Shown: positions 45,480-54,875 of the stretch, one piece after another | Layout of the letters: every line of letters starts with the position of its first letter | Numbering within the stretch: position 1 is the first letter of the stretch | Source: Pseudoalteromonas peptidolytica | Lineage (GTDB): Bacteria; Pseudomonadota; Gammaproteobacteria; Enterobacterales; Alteromonadaceae | Assembly (NCBI RefSeq): GCF_012641745.1 | Contig: NZ_WEHZ01000023.1 | Span: forward strand, 18,207 to 82,206 | Direction of reading: 5' to 3' | DNA: 64,000 nucleotides | Notes under the pieces: generated by a model | The model's input: only the letters and a program-made list of their open reading frames with translations | What the model was told of the DNA's origin: nothing | Databases searched by the model: none | Made by a program: the position numbers and the translations under genes

Positions 45480-47360
45480 TTATACTGTGTACTTCGCAAC
45501 CGCCTCATGTAACACGCGCGCTTGCTCTGCCACTTCTTCACTACTTTGTGCATTAGAATGTGCATGCTCAGAAGCGCTCTGTGCAATATCTCTAATTTTA
45601 ACGACATTCTTATTCACTTCAGAAGCAACTTGATTTTGTTCATCAATAGCAGTGGCGATATGCGTACTCATTTCCATGATCGTTTGCACATCTTGCGTGA
45701 TCATACTGAGTAGCTCGCCGGCCTTTTCAGCTTGAGAAACACTCTCATTACCCTGTTCACGGCACTGATCCATGATGTTAACTACCTCTCGTGTGCGCTG
45801 CTGCAACGTGGAGATAATACTTTCAATCTCTTGTGTTGAATCTTGGGTACGCTGAGCAAGAGAGCGAACTTCATCTGCAACAACCGCAAAGCCTCGGCCC
45901 TGCTCGCCAGCTCGCGCAGCCTCAATGGCAGCATTGAGTGCAAGTAAATTAGTTTGTTCGGCAATACCACGAATAACATCCAGTACTGAGCCAATAGTCT
46001 CACCATCACGCTCAAGTTGAGCAACAACGCTTGAAGCCCCCCCGAGTGACTCAGATAACTGCATAATATGCTCAATTGTAGCAGTCACTTCACGACGGCC
46101 TTGCTGGGCATTTTCGTTTGTGGTTTCTGCTTTATGTGCAGCCTCACCTGTATTATGAGAGATATCTTGAATTGTCGCTTGCATTTCAGTTGCTGCGGTT
46201 GCCACCATATCAGCTTCATGAAGTTGCTCAGACATACCAGCGCTGGTCTGTGCCGTCGTCTCGGTGAGGTGATTGGTGGCTTCATTTATTGTCGCCAACG
46301 CACCGTTTACATCCGCGATTAAATGTCTAAAGTCCGTTATTAAGCTATTGAAGTCTCGCGTCATAATTGTGATTTCATCGTTACCACTTTGCTCGATCTG
46401 CAAACTTAAATTATTATCACGACGGATCCGCTCAATCGTCTGATACACCCGTTCAACTGGTTGAATGATGGAGCGGCTGGTTGAAAGCACCAATGTCATT
46501 ACAATGATACTGGCAACTATAAACACACCTATCGCAACCATTTGTGTTTGATCGACGTTTTCCTTAATCGCGCTTTTGGCTTGCTCCACCACAGCATTCA
46601 CAATCGCATCGCTTCTCTCAACGATTGCCTTCATCTTCCCTAATGCCCCACTATCCAGATCTAAACCAAGCCTTTCTTGAGCTGCGACTAAACCTGCAAA
46701 TTTAACTTGATAAGTATTAAGGAGAGTAAGTAGCTGAGATTGATATTGCGAGCTAAAGCCAGCTGCACGGATCTCTTTAGCAAACTGGGTGACTAGGTCA
46801 TTAAATCGTGTCAAATATTTCGTGTCGAGGCGAAGCATAAAATCTTTTTCGGCTCTGCGAAGTTGCAGCATAGTCGCAAGCAACTGATAATTTTGCTGCT
46901 CTTTTAGCAAAGTTTCGACTTCATGCACTGCTCCCCTAAGCTCACCATATAGCGCATCTTTTGGGTGCAAACCTATCGTTCTTTGAAGCTCTACAACCTT
47001 TTGAAAGTCGGTAAAGTAACTTTTCGTAATCGCCTCAAGCTGATTGGTTTCACTTAAATCAATACCAAACTCAGTAAAAGTAGTTTGAAGTAAATCAAGT
47101 TTTGTCTGTAGTAGGCGATATTCTGCCTCAAACTTTTCTAGCGCTTCTTCCTCTTTATAGAACAGGAAGTTTTTCTCATGCTTACGCATTGCTAATTCAT
47201 GAATTTCGAGCTCTTCTGCATATTGAATTGACTCATTCAATTTGAGCATAGTTCGAGCTTCGAACATGATCATAAATAACATTACGATTAAGGCCATCCC
47301 TACCACTAATGCATTCAATTGCAAACGACGTCTGATAGTTAGATTTTCTAATACCGCCAT
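45480..47360 (-). CDS. Methyl-accepting chemotaxis protein with HBM-type sensor
   Basis: 626 residues. Membrane helix (about 13-33), a long helical periplasmic sensor (about 34-265) with the repeated signature KHEKNFLFYKEEE and RRAEKDFMLRLDTKYL typical of helical bimodular (HBM) domains, a second membrane helix (about 270-292), HAMP and a cytoplasmic signalling hairpin. The hairpin tip is IAEQTNLLALNAAIEAARAG, then GRGFAVVADEVRSLA. HBM receptors sense organic acids or polyamines; the ligand is not predictable. Monocistronic with its own terminator. Confidence 0.92.
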   Translation of the reverse strand: MAVLENLTIRRRLQLNALVVGMALIVMLFMIMFEARTMLKLNESIQYAEELEIHELAMRKHEKNFLFYKEEEALEKFEAEYRLLQTKLDLLQTTFTEFGIDLSETNQLEAITKSYFTDFQKVVELQRTIGLHPKDALYGELRGAVHEVETLLKEQQNYQLLATMLQLRRAEKDFMLRLDTKYLTRFNDLVTQFAKEIRAAGFSSQYQSQLLTLLNTYQVKFAGLVAAQERLGLDLDSGALGKMKAIVERSDAIVNAVVEQAKSAIKENVDQTQMVAIGVFIVASIIVMTLVLSTSRSIIQPVERVYQTIERIRRDNNLSLQIEQSGNDEITIMTRDFNSLITDFRHLIADVNGALATINEATNHLTETTAQTSAGMSEQLHEADMVATAATEMQATIQDISHNTGEAAHKAETTNENAQQGRREVTATIEHIMQLSESLGGASSVVAQLERDGETIGSVLDVIRGIAEQTNLLALNAAIEAARAGEQGRGFAVVADEVRSLAQRTQDSTQEIESIISTLQQRTREVVNIMDQCREQGNESVSQAEKAGELLSMITQDVQTIMEMSTHIATAIDEQNQVASEVNKNVVKIRDIAQSASEHAHSNAQSSEEVAEQARVLHEAVAKYTV

Positions 47361-47465
47361 TGGCTTACCTACAATATGAAATGATCACAGTCAGTATAGT
47401 TGAAGCCGAAACGGATTACCTCATTCTAATTAGTTATTCTGGGCTGATATTACAAAATAATATAT

Positions 47466-48518
47466 TCAAGCCACCTTTTTAAACATTAAATTAACATCGC
47501 GCCATAAATGCTGATGTAGCGATGCGACGTCATGCCATTGTCCTTTTACCAACCACTCAACTAGGAAGTGAGGATCTGATGGAAAGAAAATCGAATGCTC
47601 CATTGATGAGTTCAGCCATTCTTCCAAGGCGCCAGCATTTAAATAATTCATCACTTGCGCCAACCCAAGCGAGGCTAAAGTCTGGGCATTATTTTGTTGT
47701 TCAAACTGCCCTTCTAGCGGTTTTAATAATAGTTTTTTGCCTAACTTTAACGCTTCACTTGAAAGTTCAAATCCGGCATTCGCAATCACGCCGCTGGTAT
47801 TTTTTAAGTCTTGAATAAACCCCGCTCTACTTGGCTTTCTAAGGTGAATATGCTGCCGTGAGCTATTTTGGGCTTCTGGGTGATAACAATAAAACTCTTT
47901 GTCAGGGAAGTCTTTTAGCAATTCAATCACACTTTCAAGCGCTTCAAATGGAAGGTAAACTAGTACTTTATTGGCGATTGATGCACATTGCTCTTGCTCT
48001 GCTTCGTACGGAATGAAGGGAGGAATAATGTGCTTATCAAAAGGCTGCCAATGTACTCCTAAATGGATATCAGCAGGTGCAAAATAGCGGATCAACGCAC
48101 GGTGCCAAGGTTGAATAGCGAATTGTGGCACCGCACTATATAGATAAGAAGCTTGATGACTCATCGCAAGAACAGGTACTTTTGCCATTTTTCCAGCCCA
48201 AGCACTCACTGGCTCAAAGTCATTAAAAATGAGGTCATACCCTGACACATCAAGCTGCTTAACATCACGAATAAACTCTCCAAATTTAAGCGATTGCAAT
48301 GTTTTTAAACGATTCAGTTGGCCATGCTCAGTCACAAACGATAAACCACGACAGCTACGGTATTCTCCAAAGTCATGCATATCGAAATAGTTCTTCGACG
48401 GGCGACCGGTAAAAAAGTAGTCCACTGACACACCCATGTCGCGAAAGCAATTCGCCATCACCCGTGCTCGAGTGGTATGGCCATTACCTGTTCCTTGAAC
48501 ACCATATAGTATTTTCAT
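47466..48518 (-). CDS. Glycosyltransferase of the MJ1255/VC2487 type
   Basis: 350 residues from ATG 48518 (the frame extends 12 codons further into the upstream gene). It begins MKILYGVQGTGNGHTTRARV, the signature of this GT-B-like family. The C-terminal half has VIANAGFELSSEALKLGKKL and KPLEGQFEQQNNAQ, a nucleotide-sugar-binding pattern. Its ATG overlaps the TGA of the PAP2 phosphatase gene (ATGA), so the two are translationally coupled. Such pairs suggest modification of a lipid-linked sugar. Acceptor unknown. Confidence 0.82.
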   Translation of the reverse strand: MKILYGVQGTGNGHTTRARVMANCFRDMGVSVDYFFTGRPSKNYFDMHDFGEYRSCRGLSFVTEHGQLNRLKTLQSLKFGEFIRDVKQLDVSGYDLIFNDFEPVSAWAGKMAKVPVLAMSHQASYLYSAVPQFAIQPWHRALIRYFAPADIHLGVHWQPFDKHIIPPFIPYEAEQEQCASIANKVLVYLPFEALESVIELLKDFPDKEFYCYHPEAQNSSRQHIHLRKPSRAGFIQDLKNTSGVIANAGFELSSEALKLGKKLLLKPLEGQFEQQNNAQTLASLGLAQVMNYLNAGALEEWLNSSMEHSIFFPSDPHFLVEWLVKGQWHDVASLHQHLWRDVNLMFKKVA

Positions 48519-49048
48519 AAACTTCCTAACATCAAAATCGCTACACTTGCACATGCAATGCCCATTATGGCACCAAGTACGACATCAAGCGGGTAATGCA
48601 CGCCAACAATCACTCGTGACAAAGACACTCCGGTTGCCCATATCATTAACGGAAAAGTAGCCAGAGGAAGATGTTCTATTAGACAAGTCGCATATAGCCA
48701 AGCACCTGCACTGTGCCCTGATGGCAAGCTAAACTTATCGCTTGGTGTGAGTAATGCTTTTACTGCATAGCAATCACAGGGGCGCAGTCGAGCAAAGCGA
48801 TTTTTAAAATAAAAGTAAAGCGGTCTCTCTATTACAAAAGCCACCATTACCGTTAGCGCAAACTGCTGACCCAGGGGCTCTAAAAAGAGCGCACATGCAA
48901 TCGCCACCAACACATACAGCCCACCATTACCACTTTTCGATAAGCCTAATGCTATTAACCTAAACCAATTTCTCGGTTTTGGGCAAAACACCACAAAATA
49001 AAGTGCAGTGTCTAACTCCGCTAATTTTGCCTTCATTACTTGGGTCAC
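48515..49048 (-). CDS. PAP2-family phosphatase
   Basis: 177 residues with several membrane helices. The three phosphatase motifs are KNRFARLRP, PSGH and SRVIVGVHYPLD. It dephosphorylates lipid phosphates such as phosphatidic acid or undecaprenyl pyrophosphate. The start is GTG 49048, or ATG 49036 four codons later. Coupled to the glycosyltransferase gene downstream. Confidence 0.88.
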   Translation of the reverse strand: MTQVMKAKLAELDTALYFVVFCPKPRNWFRLIALGLSKSGNGGLYVLVAIACALFLEPLGQQFALTVMVAFVIERPLYFYFKNRFARLRPCDCYAVKALLTPSDKFSLPSGHSAGAWLYATCLIEHLPLATFPLMIWATGVSLSRVIVGVHYPLDVVLGAIMGIACASVAILMLGSL

Positions 49049-49137
49049 GCTTAATTGCTCACAATATCAGCATAGAAGAGCAAAATAACAAATCGGTGAC
49101 ACTTTTAAGACACAAATATGTAAGTTGAATCAAAGCA

Positions 49138-49165
49138 TTGCTAAGCACAAGTATGAGAGTATACT
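49138..49165 (+). promoter_or_regulatory. Predicted promoter of rraA
   Basis: TTGCTA (49138-49143), a 16 bp spacer and TATACT (49160-49165) give a good sigma-70 match, with transcription expected to start near 49172, about 26 bp before the rraA ATG. Confidence 0.55.
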
Positions 49166-49166
49166 G

Positions 49167-49185
49167 GGTAATGATAATCAATATT
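49167..49185. promoter_or_regulatory. Fur-box-like site overlapping the rraA start site
   Basis: GGTAATGATAATCAATATT matches 16 of 19 positions of the classic Fur box. It begins 1 bp after the predicted -10, an ideal place to block transcription. Counted by eye; no matrix score was computed. Confidence 0.5.
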
Positions 49186-49197
49186 CGAGGATCCAAT

Positions 49198-49701
49198 ATG
49201 GAATACAGCACTTCTGATCTTTGCGACCACTTTGCCGATGTGGTGGACGTGCTAGAGCCTATGTTCATCAACTTTGGCGGCCAAATATCATTTTGTGGTC
49301 GAATCACTACCGTCAAATGTTTTGAGAATAACGAGCAAATCCAAGATGTGCTGCAACAAGATGGCACAGGTCGCGTTTTACTCGTTGACGGTGGCGGCTC
49401 TACCAGACGCGCCTTAATTGATATTGATTTAGCAGAGCTCGCTGTTGAGAATAATTGGCAAGGTATTATTGTCTATGGTGCTGTTCGCCATGTCGATGAA
49501 TTAGAAGAGAGCGATATTGGCATTCAAGCGATCGCATCTATTCCAGTGGCAGCAGACAGTAGTGGCAGTGGTGAAGTCGGGATCCCTGTAAACTTTGCTG
49601 GTGTTTCGTTTTATGAAGATGACTTCGTCTATGCCGACTCGACAGGCATCATCATCTCAGCAGAAGAGCTGGTCTTAGAAGACGAAAACGAAGTAGATTA
49701 A
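49198..49701 (+). CDS. rraA: Regulator of RNase E activity A
   Basis: 167 residues from ATG 49198 (CGAGG ribosome site; the frame extends further but without one). It has the RraA/demethylmenaquinone-methyltransferase-like fold: STSDLCDHFADVVDVLEP, FGGQISFCGRITTVKCFENN, VLLVDGGGSTRRALID and GWQGIIVYGAVR-type patterns. It binds RNase E and lowers its activity. hutG starts 18 bp downstream, so both may share the Fur-box-like promoter. Confidence 0.95.
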   Translation: MEYSTSDLCDHFADVVDVLEPMFINFGGQISFCGRITTVKCFENNEQIQDVLQQDGTGRVLLVDGGGSTRRALIDIDLAELAVENNWQGIIVYGAVRHVDELEESDIGIQAIASIPVAADSSGSGEVGIPVNFAGVSFYEDDFVYADSTGIIISAEELVLEDENEVD

Positions 49702-49719
49702 ACATCAGAAGAATAAGTC

Positions 49720-50769
49720 ATGAATACTGCAGTTCGTATATATGATGAAAGCCATATCTCACAATTTGTAAACGCCAGAGCTGGGGAAACGCGCCTTTGG
49801 CAAAATATCAGCTTTTTACAATGTGAGCATGATTATGCAGCATCACTAAAAGATGCTGCACAATTTGGGATCCGCTACGTATTGCTCGGTATTCCCGAAG
49901 ACATTGGCCCTCGAGCTAATTGCGGTTTAGGTGGCGCGGCACTTGGCTGGCAGGCGTTCCTCCAACGTTTTCTCAACCAACCTAATAACCAATTTCTTGG
50001 TGGCGATAAAATTCTTCTACTCGGTGAAGTGAATATAGAAGAAATACAAGCAGCCTCTTGTGAGTTAAGTAATCAAGATACTGAACAGCTAGATAGATTA
50101 AGACAGTTGTGCTCAGAGGTCGACAAGCAAGTGATTAGCGCACTGACTCCGATTTTTGCAGCCGGTTTGGAGCCTATAATCATAGGTGGTGGCCACAACA
50201 ACGCTTATGGTATTTTACAGGCATATCACGTTGCAACTCAACAAGCGGCGTGCGCTATTAACTTTGATCCTCACGCCGATTTTAGAGCATGTGAGGGAAG
50301 GCATAGCGGAAATGGCTTTAACTATGCGTACCAAGCAGGCAGTTTATCTAGTTATCATGTTATCGGCTTGCATGAGCATAAAAATAATCAAACGATTTTG
50401 GAGCAGTTAGGTAAAGCTGGGTTTGGTTTTTCGAGCTATCAAGCAATAAAAACACGGCGAACTTTGAGCTTGCCTGAGGCGCTAGACAAAGCACTCGCAC
50501 AACTTCCTCATCATGCCCCTCTGGGTGTCGAGTTAGATGTCGATGCAATTATTGAAATGCCAGCTAGTGCACTTACTTATCAAGGCTTTACCTGTGATGA
50601 TGCAGAGTATTTTGTCTACCGTTTAGCTCAGCATCCGAATACAAAATACGTCCACCTCTGTGAAGCAGCACCGGCCCAGCATCCACTTGGAGAGCGTACT
50701 GGGTTAGCGCATTGTGGCCAAGTGTTAACTAGTCTTGCTAACGCCTACATCAGCACGCGACACACGTAA
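49720..50769 (+). CDS. hutG: Formimidoylglutamase
   Basis: 349 residues, arginase/ureohydrolase family. Manganese ligands: GGGHNNAYG (His), FDPHADFRACE (DxHxD-type) and LGVELDVDAI (DxD). It hydrolyses N-formimino-glutamate to glutamate and formamide, the last step of histidine breakdown. It sits next to rraA, separated from hutIC and hutUH by an EAL gene, and I see no HutC operator before it. The stop lies in a hairpin shared with the next, convergent gene. Confidence 0.9.
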   Translation: MNTAVRIYDESHISQFVNARAGETRLWQNISFLQCEHDYAASLKDAAQFGIRYVLLGIPEDIGPRANCGLGGAALGWQAFLQRFLNQPNNQFLGGDKILLLGEVNIEEIQAASCELSNQDTEQLDRLRQLCSEVDKQVISALTPIFAAGLEPIIIGGGHNNAYGILQAYHVATQQAACAINFDPHADFRACEGRHSGNGFNYAYQAGSLSSYHVIGLHEHKNNQTILEQLGKAGFGFSSYQAIKTRRTLSLPEALDKALAQLPHHAPLGVELDVDAIIEMPASALTYQGFTCDDAEYFVYRLAQHPNTKYVHLCEAAPAQHPLGERTGLAHCGQVLTSLANAYISTRHT

Positions 50770-50803
50770 TACCAATTAGCTGAAGCAAGTAAATTGGTAT
50801 TAC
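50766..50803. terminator. Hairpin spanning both convergent stop codons
   Basis: GTAATACCAATT (50766-50777) and AATTGGTATTAC (50792-50803) are perfect 12 bp inverted repeats with a 14-base loop. The left arm contains the hutG stop and the right arm the stop of the GGDEF/EAL gene. The arms equal the ends of the family A elements. Probably a bidirectional terminator. Confidence 0.65.
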
Positions 50804-52578
50804 AGGTTTTGCTTCAGCCAACTAATCAATACATTACTATTTTGTGGTCTAGAAAAGTAAAAACCTTGAGCTGCGATTGTTCCGATGCTCTTAACAAACT
50901 CTAGCTGCCCCGTAGATTCAACCCCCTCACCGATGACTAAACAGTCTTTTTCTTGGTGCATTTCAACAATTCCCTTTACCAAAGACTTTGTATGTCCCAT
51001 CGACTCAGGCTCCTGCGTCATGCTTCGAGAGAGTTTCACATAATCAAATCGTAATGCGGGTACCTTAGCCAAAACAAGCGGAGCATCCCCGAAGCTATCA
51101 ACACACATTTTTACACCAAGGCTTTTCAACCTACTGATCATCGCAATTTCTTGCTCATTTAATTCAGCCAGCATATTCGCTGGGCATTCAATAATAATAG
51201 CCCCCGGACTTAACTGATGATGTAGCAAAGTATAATCAATAAATTCGATAAAACTTTCACTTAACAGCTCAGCACCAAAAACGTTAATACTGATCGGTAC
51301 AGCGATCCCTTCCATCTTGAGCGCCAATGCTATCTCGCATGCTCGCTCCAATACATATTGAGCGACAGGAATGGCAAGCCCGACTAAACGAATATCATCA
51401 ATAAACTCATGTGCACTTAAGATCCCTTGTTTGGGATGTTGCCAGCGCAGTAACAACTCAACAAACTCGATCCCATTATCTTCATGGCGAATAACTGGAT
51501 GAAAATAAAGCTCAAACTCAGATCTAAAATTGATCTTAGCAAGCTCCGATAACCTAACTTGTTGCTCAAGGCGATGGATCTGCATGCGTTGTTGATAAGG
51601 CACTACCTGTTGAAGGCTTTGTTGGTGGGTTGCAATTTGGGAATCGAGTGCCAAAAATACACAGGAGATCAAATTCTCTAATTGACCCATTTCCTCATCA
51701 CAATTGACATAGCTTGCTCTCATTGTGATTTCTAAAGTACAACTACCAACATTAAATGGCTTTAAGGTGCTGTTTGCGATTTCTTCGATAAGCTGCTCGT
51801 GTAAATGATTGCCGTGTTGCAAAGAGCATACAAACGCAAAGTTGAGACCGCCCAAATGTGCCATTTTAGCCGTTTCATTACCATGAGTGATCGCCATCAC
51901 GTCGCCGGACTGCAAACATTGAGCAACACGGTTCGCTGACTGAGCTAAAAGCAGATCGCCAAACTCACGACCTAAGTGAAAGTTAACCTGTTCAAAGCCC
52001 ATCAGTCGAACCAGTACAAGCATGCAAGAATGGCCGTTCGTTTGCCTATACTCATTAAACGCACGCTTAAAACTTTGTCTTCCTGGCAATCCTAAGCTTT
52101 CATGCTCAATGTCATCGCTATCTTCCTCCTCCCGACTTAGCATCTCTGTTTGTTGATATGTCTGATAAATCAGCAGCAAAATGTACATAACAACAATAGC
52201 AATAGCACTATATTGAGCAGCACTAACCCACACATATTCAGACACAACCCATGAAATTAGAGCAATGATAGCCGTCATACTAATTAATAGCATGCCGCTT
52301 CTGTGAGTTTGTAAGCCTTCGAACAAATATAAGAGCAATACCAAAGTCAGCAGGTATAAAAGGATGGCGTCACCAGTCAGTGCCAGTGACACAGCAACAA
52401 TCGCACTAGTCACATGCGCGACTTTTAGCGTTGCGCTGGAGCGCGTGAGTAATAGAGCAAGTGCTCCCATTAGCACTGCGCCAACGATCCCCGCCGTCAA
52501 TGGCGTAATGAGTAGCACGATTCCTTCAGACAGCAATATTTCTGTGACACTGCCATTTGCTGTTGAAATTGAGAGCAT
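50800..52578 (-). CDS. Degenerate GGDEF/EAL membrane protein
   Basis: 592 residues. N-terminal membrane region with several helices (about 15-145), a GGDEF-type domain (about 175-310) whose signature reads GGLNF, and an EAL-type domain (about 345-590). In the latter EAL is ELL, the DDFG pair reads DSFG, ELTES reads IECPA, and KIDRS reads KLSRS. EGVES near the C-terminus keeps the Glu. Loss of several metal and catalytic residues suggests no cyclase and probably no phosphodiesterase activity. It may be a c-di-GMP effector or partner protein like CsrD. It interrupts the hut locus. Confidence 0.88.
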   Translation of the reverse strand: MLSISTANGSVTEILLSEGIVLLITPLTAGIVGAVLMGALALLLTRSSATLKVAHVTSAIVAVSLALTGDAILLYLLTLVLLLYLFEGLQTHRSGMLLISMTAIIALISWVVSEYVWVSAAQYSAIAIVVMYILLLIYQTYQQTEMLSREEEDSDDIEHESLGLPGRQSFKRAFNEYRQTNGHSCMLVLVRLMGFEQVNFHLGREFGDLLLAQSANRVAQCLQSGDVMAITHGNETAKMAHLGGLNFAFVCSLQHGNHLHEQLIEEIANSTLKPFNVGSCTLEITMRASYVNCDEEMGQLENLISCVFLALDSQIATHQQSLQQVVPYQQRMQIHRLEQQVRLSELAKINFRSEFELYFHPVIRHEDNGIEFVELLLRWQHPKQGILSAHEFIDDIRLVGLAIPVAQYVLERACEIALALKMEGIAVPISINVFGAELLSESFIEFIDYTLLHHQLSPGAIIIECPANMLAELNEQEIAMISRLKSLGVKMCVDSFGDAPLVLAKVPALRFDYVKLSRSMTQEPESMGHTKSLVKGIVEMHQEKDCLVIGEGVESTGQLEFVKSIGTIAAQGFYFSRPQNSNVLISWLKQNL

Positions 52579-52602
52579 AATTAACTGCTTATAAAGGTTT
52601 CA

Positions 52603-53826
52603 TTACTGACTAAGTTTACCCAAGATCCACAAATTTGACAGGTCAGCTATGCCAAATTGATAACTTAACTGGGCAGGGTGAGTAATATTCCATAACGCTA
52701 AATCTGCACGCATACCAATCCTTAAAATACCGCGGTCTTTAAGACCCAGTGCTTTGGCTGCATTTCTCGTCACACCACAGAGGGATTCTTCTGGCGTCAT
52801 TCTAAACAAGGTACAGGCCATATTTAGCATTAACCTAAGTGAACAAAGTGGTGCAGTCCCTGGGTTAAAATCACTGGCTATTGCCATAGCCACTTGATGT
52901 TTTCTGAGTAATTCAATCGGGGGCTTTTGTGTTTCTCTCAAGAAATAGAAAGCGCCGGGCAGCAACACAGCTGTCACATCTCCTTTCGCCATCGCCTTAA
53001 CCCCCGCTTCATCCAGATACTCAATATGATCAGCAGATAACCCTTTAAAGTCGGCAACCAGTTCGCTCCCATGCTGATTAGATAGCTGCTCAGCATGACA
53101 TTTTATTTTTAGCCCCAGAGCTTGTGCTCGTTCAAAAACTTGTTTGGTTTGCTGATATGAAAACCCAACATTCTCGCAAAATACATCCACAGCAGTTGCC
53201 AATTGACGCTCCGCAACTAAAGGCAACATCGTATCGCATACTAAATCAATATAAGCTTGGCTATTATCTTTATATTCCGGCGGTAGCGCATGCGCACCTA
53301 AAAATGTGCTATGGACATCAATCGGGTGGTGATCATTCAGTAGTTGATTGATTTCCAATAATTTCAGTTCATTATCAACATCAAGACCGTAGCCAGATTT
53401 ACTCTCAACTGTGGTCACTCCTTCTCTTAAAAGGCTGTTGAGACGGTCTTTGCCATTTACAAATAAGGACTCTCTATCGGCTAAACGCGTTGCTTTGACC
53501 GTGCTTGCGATCCCTCCACCTTGCGCTGCAATCTCCTGATAGGATGCGCCTAGTAACCTTTGTTCAAATTCGTTGGCTCGAGATCCTGAGAATAAAATAT
53601 GCGTATGGCAGTCAATTAACCCTGGTGTTAACCATTGGCCATTCGCTTTGTGAATGGGCGTCGCTAGCGCATCGATTTCCGGCAGTGATGAACGAGGGCC
53701 AAGCCAGCTGATTTTACCGTCCTTGATAGCTATAGCCGCGTTTTCTATTGCTCCATAAGGGTTATCAAGGGCGGGATCCATGGTTGCCAGGTTAACATCA
53801 ATAATCAATAAATCAGCTTCTAACAT
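52603..53826 (-). CDS. hutI: Imidazolonepropionase
   Basis: 407 residues, metal-dependent amidohydrolase. It has GLIDCHTHILFSGSRANEFE with the HxH ligands, FCENVGFSYQQTK, KCHAEQLSN and SDFNPGTAPLCSL. It opens 4-imidazolone-5-propionate to formimino-glutamate (step 3). Divergent from hutC; the operator between them can serve both. Confidence 0.95.
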   Translation of the reverse strand: MLEADLLIIDVNLATMDPALDNPYGAIENAAIAIKDGKISWLGPRSSLPEIDALATPIHKANGQWLTPGLIDCHTHILFSGSRANEFEQRLLGASYQEIAAQGGGIASTVKATRLADRESLFVNGKDRLNSLLREGVTTVESKSGYGLDVDNELKLLEINQLLNDHHPIDVHSTFLGAHALPPEYKDNSQAYIDLVCDTMLPLVAERQLATAVDVFCENVGFSYQQTKQVFERAQALGLKIKCHAEQLSNQHGSELVADFKGLSADHIEYLDEAGVKAMAKGDVTAVLLPGAFYFLRETQKPPIELLRKHQVAMAIASDFNPGTAPLCSLRLMLNMACTLFRMTPEESLCGVTRNAAKALGLKDRGILRIGMRADLALWNITHPAQLSYQFGIADLSNLWILGKLSQ

Positions 53827-53934
53827 TATCGTTTTCCTATCTAAACCTGAATACTCTGAGGTGAAACAGTCCGCAATTGCTCAATTAGAGAAGTGTAGAG
53901 ACCATAAATTTATGCCTTGAGTCTAACAGGCAAA

Positions 53935-53948
53935 CTTGTATATACAAG
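53935..53948. promoter_or_regulatory. hutC: HutC operator between hutI and hutC
   Basis: CTTGTATATACAAG is a perfect 14 bp palindrome with the TGTA-N2-TACA core recognised by HutC-type GntR regulators. It lies between divergent hutI and hutC, 50 bp before the hutC start. Confidence 0.8.
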
Positions 53949-53997
53949 ATAAATGTGCCATCTTTATTTACATAAATACTAACTCGAGATAACAACA

Positions 53998-54714
53998 GTG
54001 GCCGATCTTCCAAAGTTTGCGTTGATAAAACAGTATATTATCGACAACATTCGTGCAGCTCGTTGGCACGAGAACGACCGGGTTCCCTCGGAAAATGAAT
54101 TAGCGGATCAGTTTACAGTGAGTAGAATGACTGCAAGGCGTGCACTAAGCGAGCTCACTGAAGCTGGAATTTTAACTCGTAGCCAAGGGTTAGGTACTTT
54201 TGTAGCAAGCTTTAAATCTCAGTCTTCCCTATTGGAGATCCGAAACATTGCTGATGAGGTGAATGCACGTAATGGCAAGTACACCTGTACAGTATTAACG
54301 CTAGAATTAATTGCAGCCGTTGCACCTATTGCTATCGCTCTTGGTGTTGAAGCTGATGCACCTGTGTATAGAAGCGTTATCGTTCATAATGAAAATGAGC
54401 AACCGCTGCAAGTTGAAGAGCGCTTTGTAAATCCGCTGTCAGCGCCTGAATATCTTGACCAAAACTTTGAACAGATCACACCACATGAGTATTTATCTCA
54501 CGTTGCACCGCTGACTGAAGCAAGACATACGGTGGAAGCCATTATGCCATCACAAGAAGTTTGCCAATGGCTTGGACTGTATAATGAGGAAGCCTGTCTG
54601 CAAATGATCCGCAGAACTTGGTCAGCAAAAGGGATTGTCAGCTTTGCACGCCTCATTTCACCAGGCAGTAAATACCGACTAGGTGGGCACCTCACCTTTA
54701 AACAGAAACAATAA
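53998..54714 (+). CDS. hutC: Histidine utilization repressor, GntR family
   Basis: 238 residues from GTG 53998. The N-terminal winged helix (about 5-70) reads KQYIIDNIRAARWHENDRVP then SENELADQFTVSRMTARRAL. The C-terminal part is a UTRA ligand domain (about 90-235). HutC releases its operator when urocanate accumulates. Two copies of its palindrome are in this locus, before itself and before hutU. Confidence 0.93.
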   Translation: MADLPKFALIKQYIIDNIRAARWHENDRVPSENELADQFTVSRMTARRALSELTEAGILTRSQGLGTFVASFKSQSSLLEIRNIADEVNARNGKYTCTVLTLELIAAVAPIAIALGVEADAPVYRSVIVHNENEQPLQVEERFVNPLSAPEYLDQNFEQITPHEYLSHVAPLTEARHTVEAIMPSQEVCQWLGLYNEEACLQMIRRTWSAKGIVSFARLISPGSKYRLGGHLTFKQKQ

Positions 54715-54848
54715 ATACAATACGCCGTGGCTAAAGCGCTACGGCAACATCATCAACACACATAATAACGCGCTTATTATGTAAAAAATAAGCACACAAC
54801 CTAACGAAGCGAAGTTCAACTATGCTTTCCACTAGACTTCTCACTTAG

Positions 54849-54862
54849 GTTGTATATACAAC
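54849..54862. promoter_or_regulatory. HutC operator before hutU
   Basis: GTTGTATATACAAC, the same TGTATATACA core as the first site. It ends directly before the AGGAG ribosome site of hutU, so bound HutC could block transcription elongation as well as initiation. Confidence 0.8.
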
Positions 54863-54875
54863 AGGAGAGAGCAGA

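Noticed and set aside
45246..45512. 88-codon frame on the plus strand
   Set aside because: It lies across a family B repeat, a terminator and the end of the chemoreceptor gene; no conserved features.
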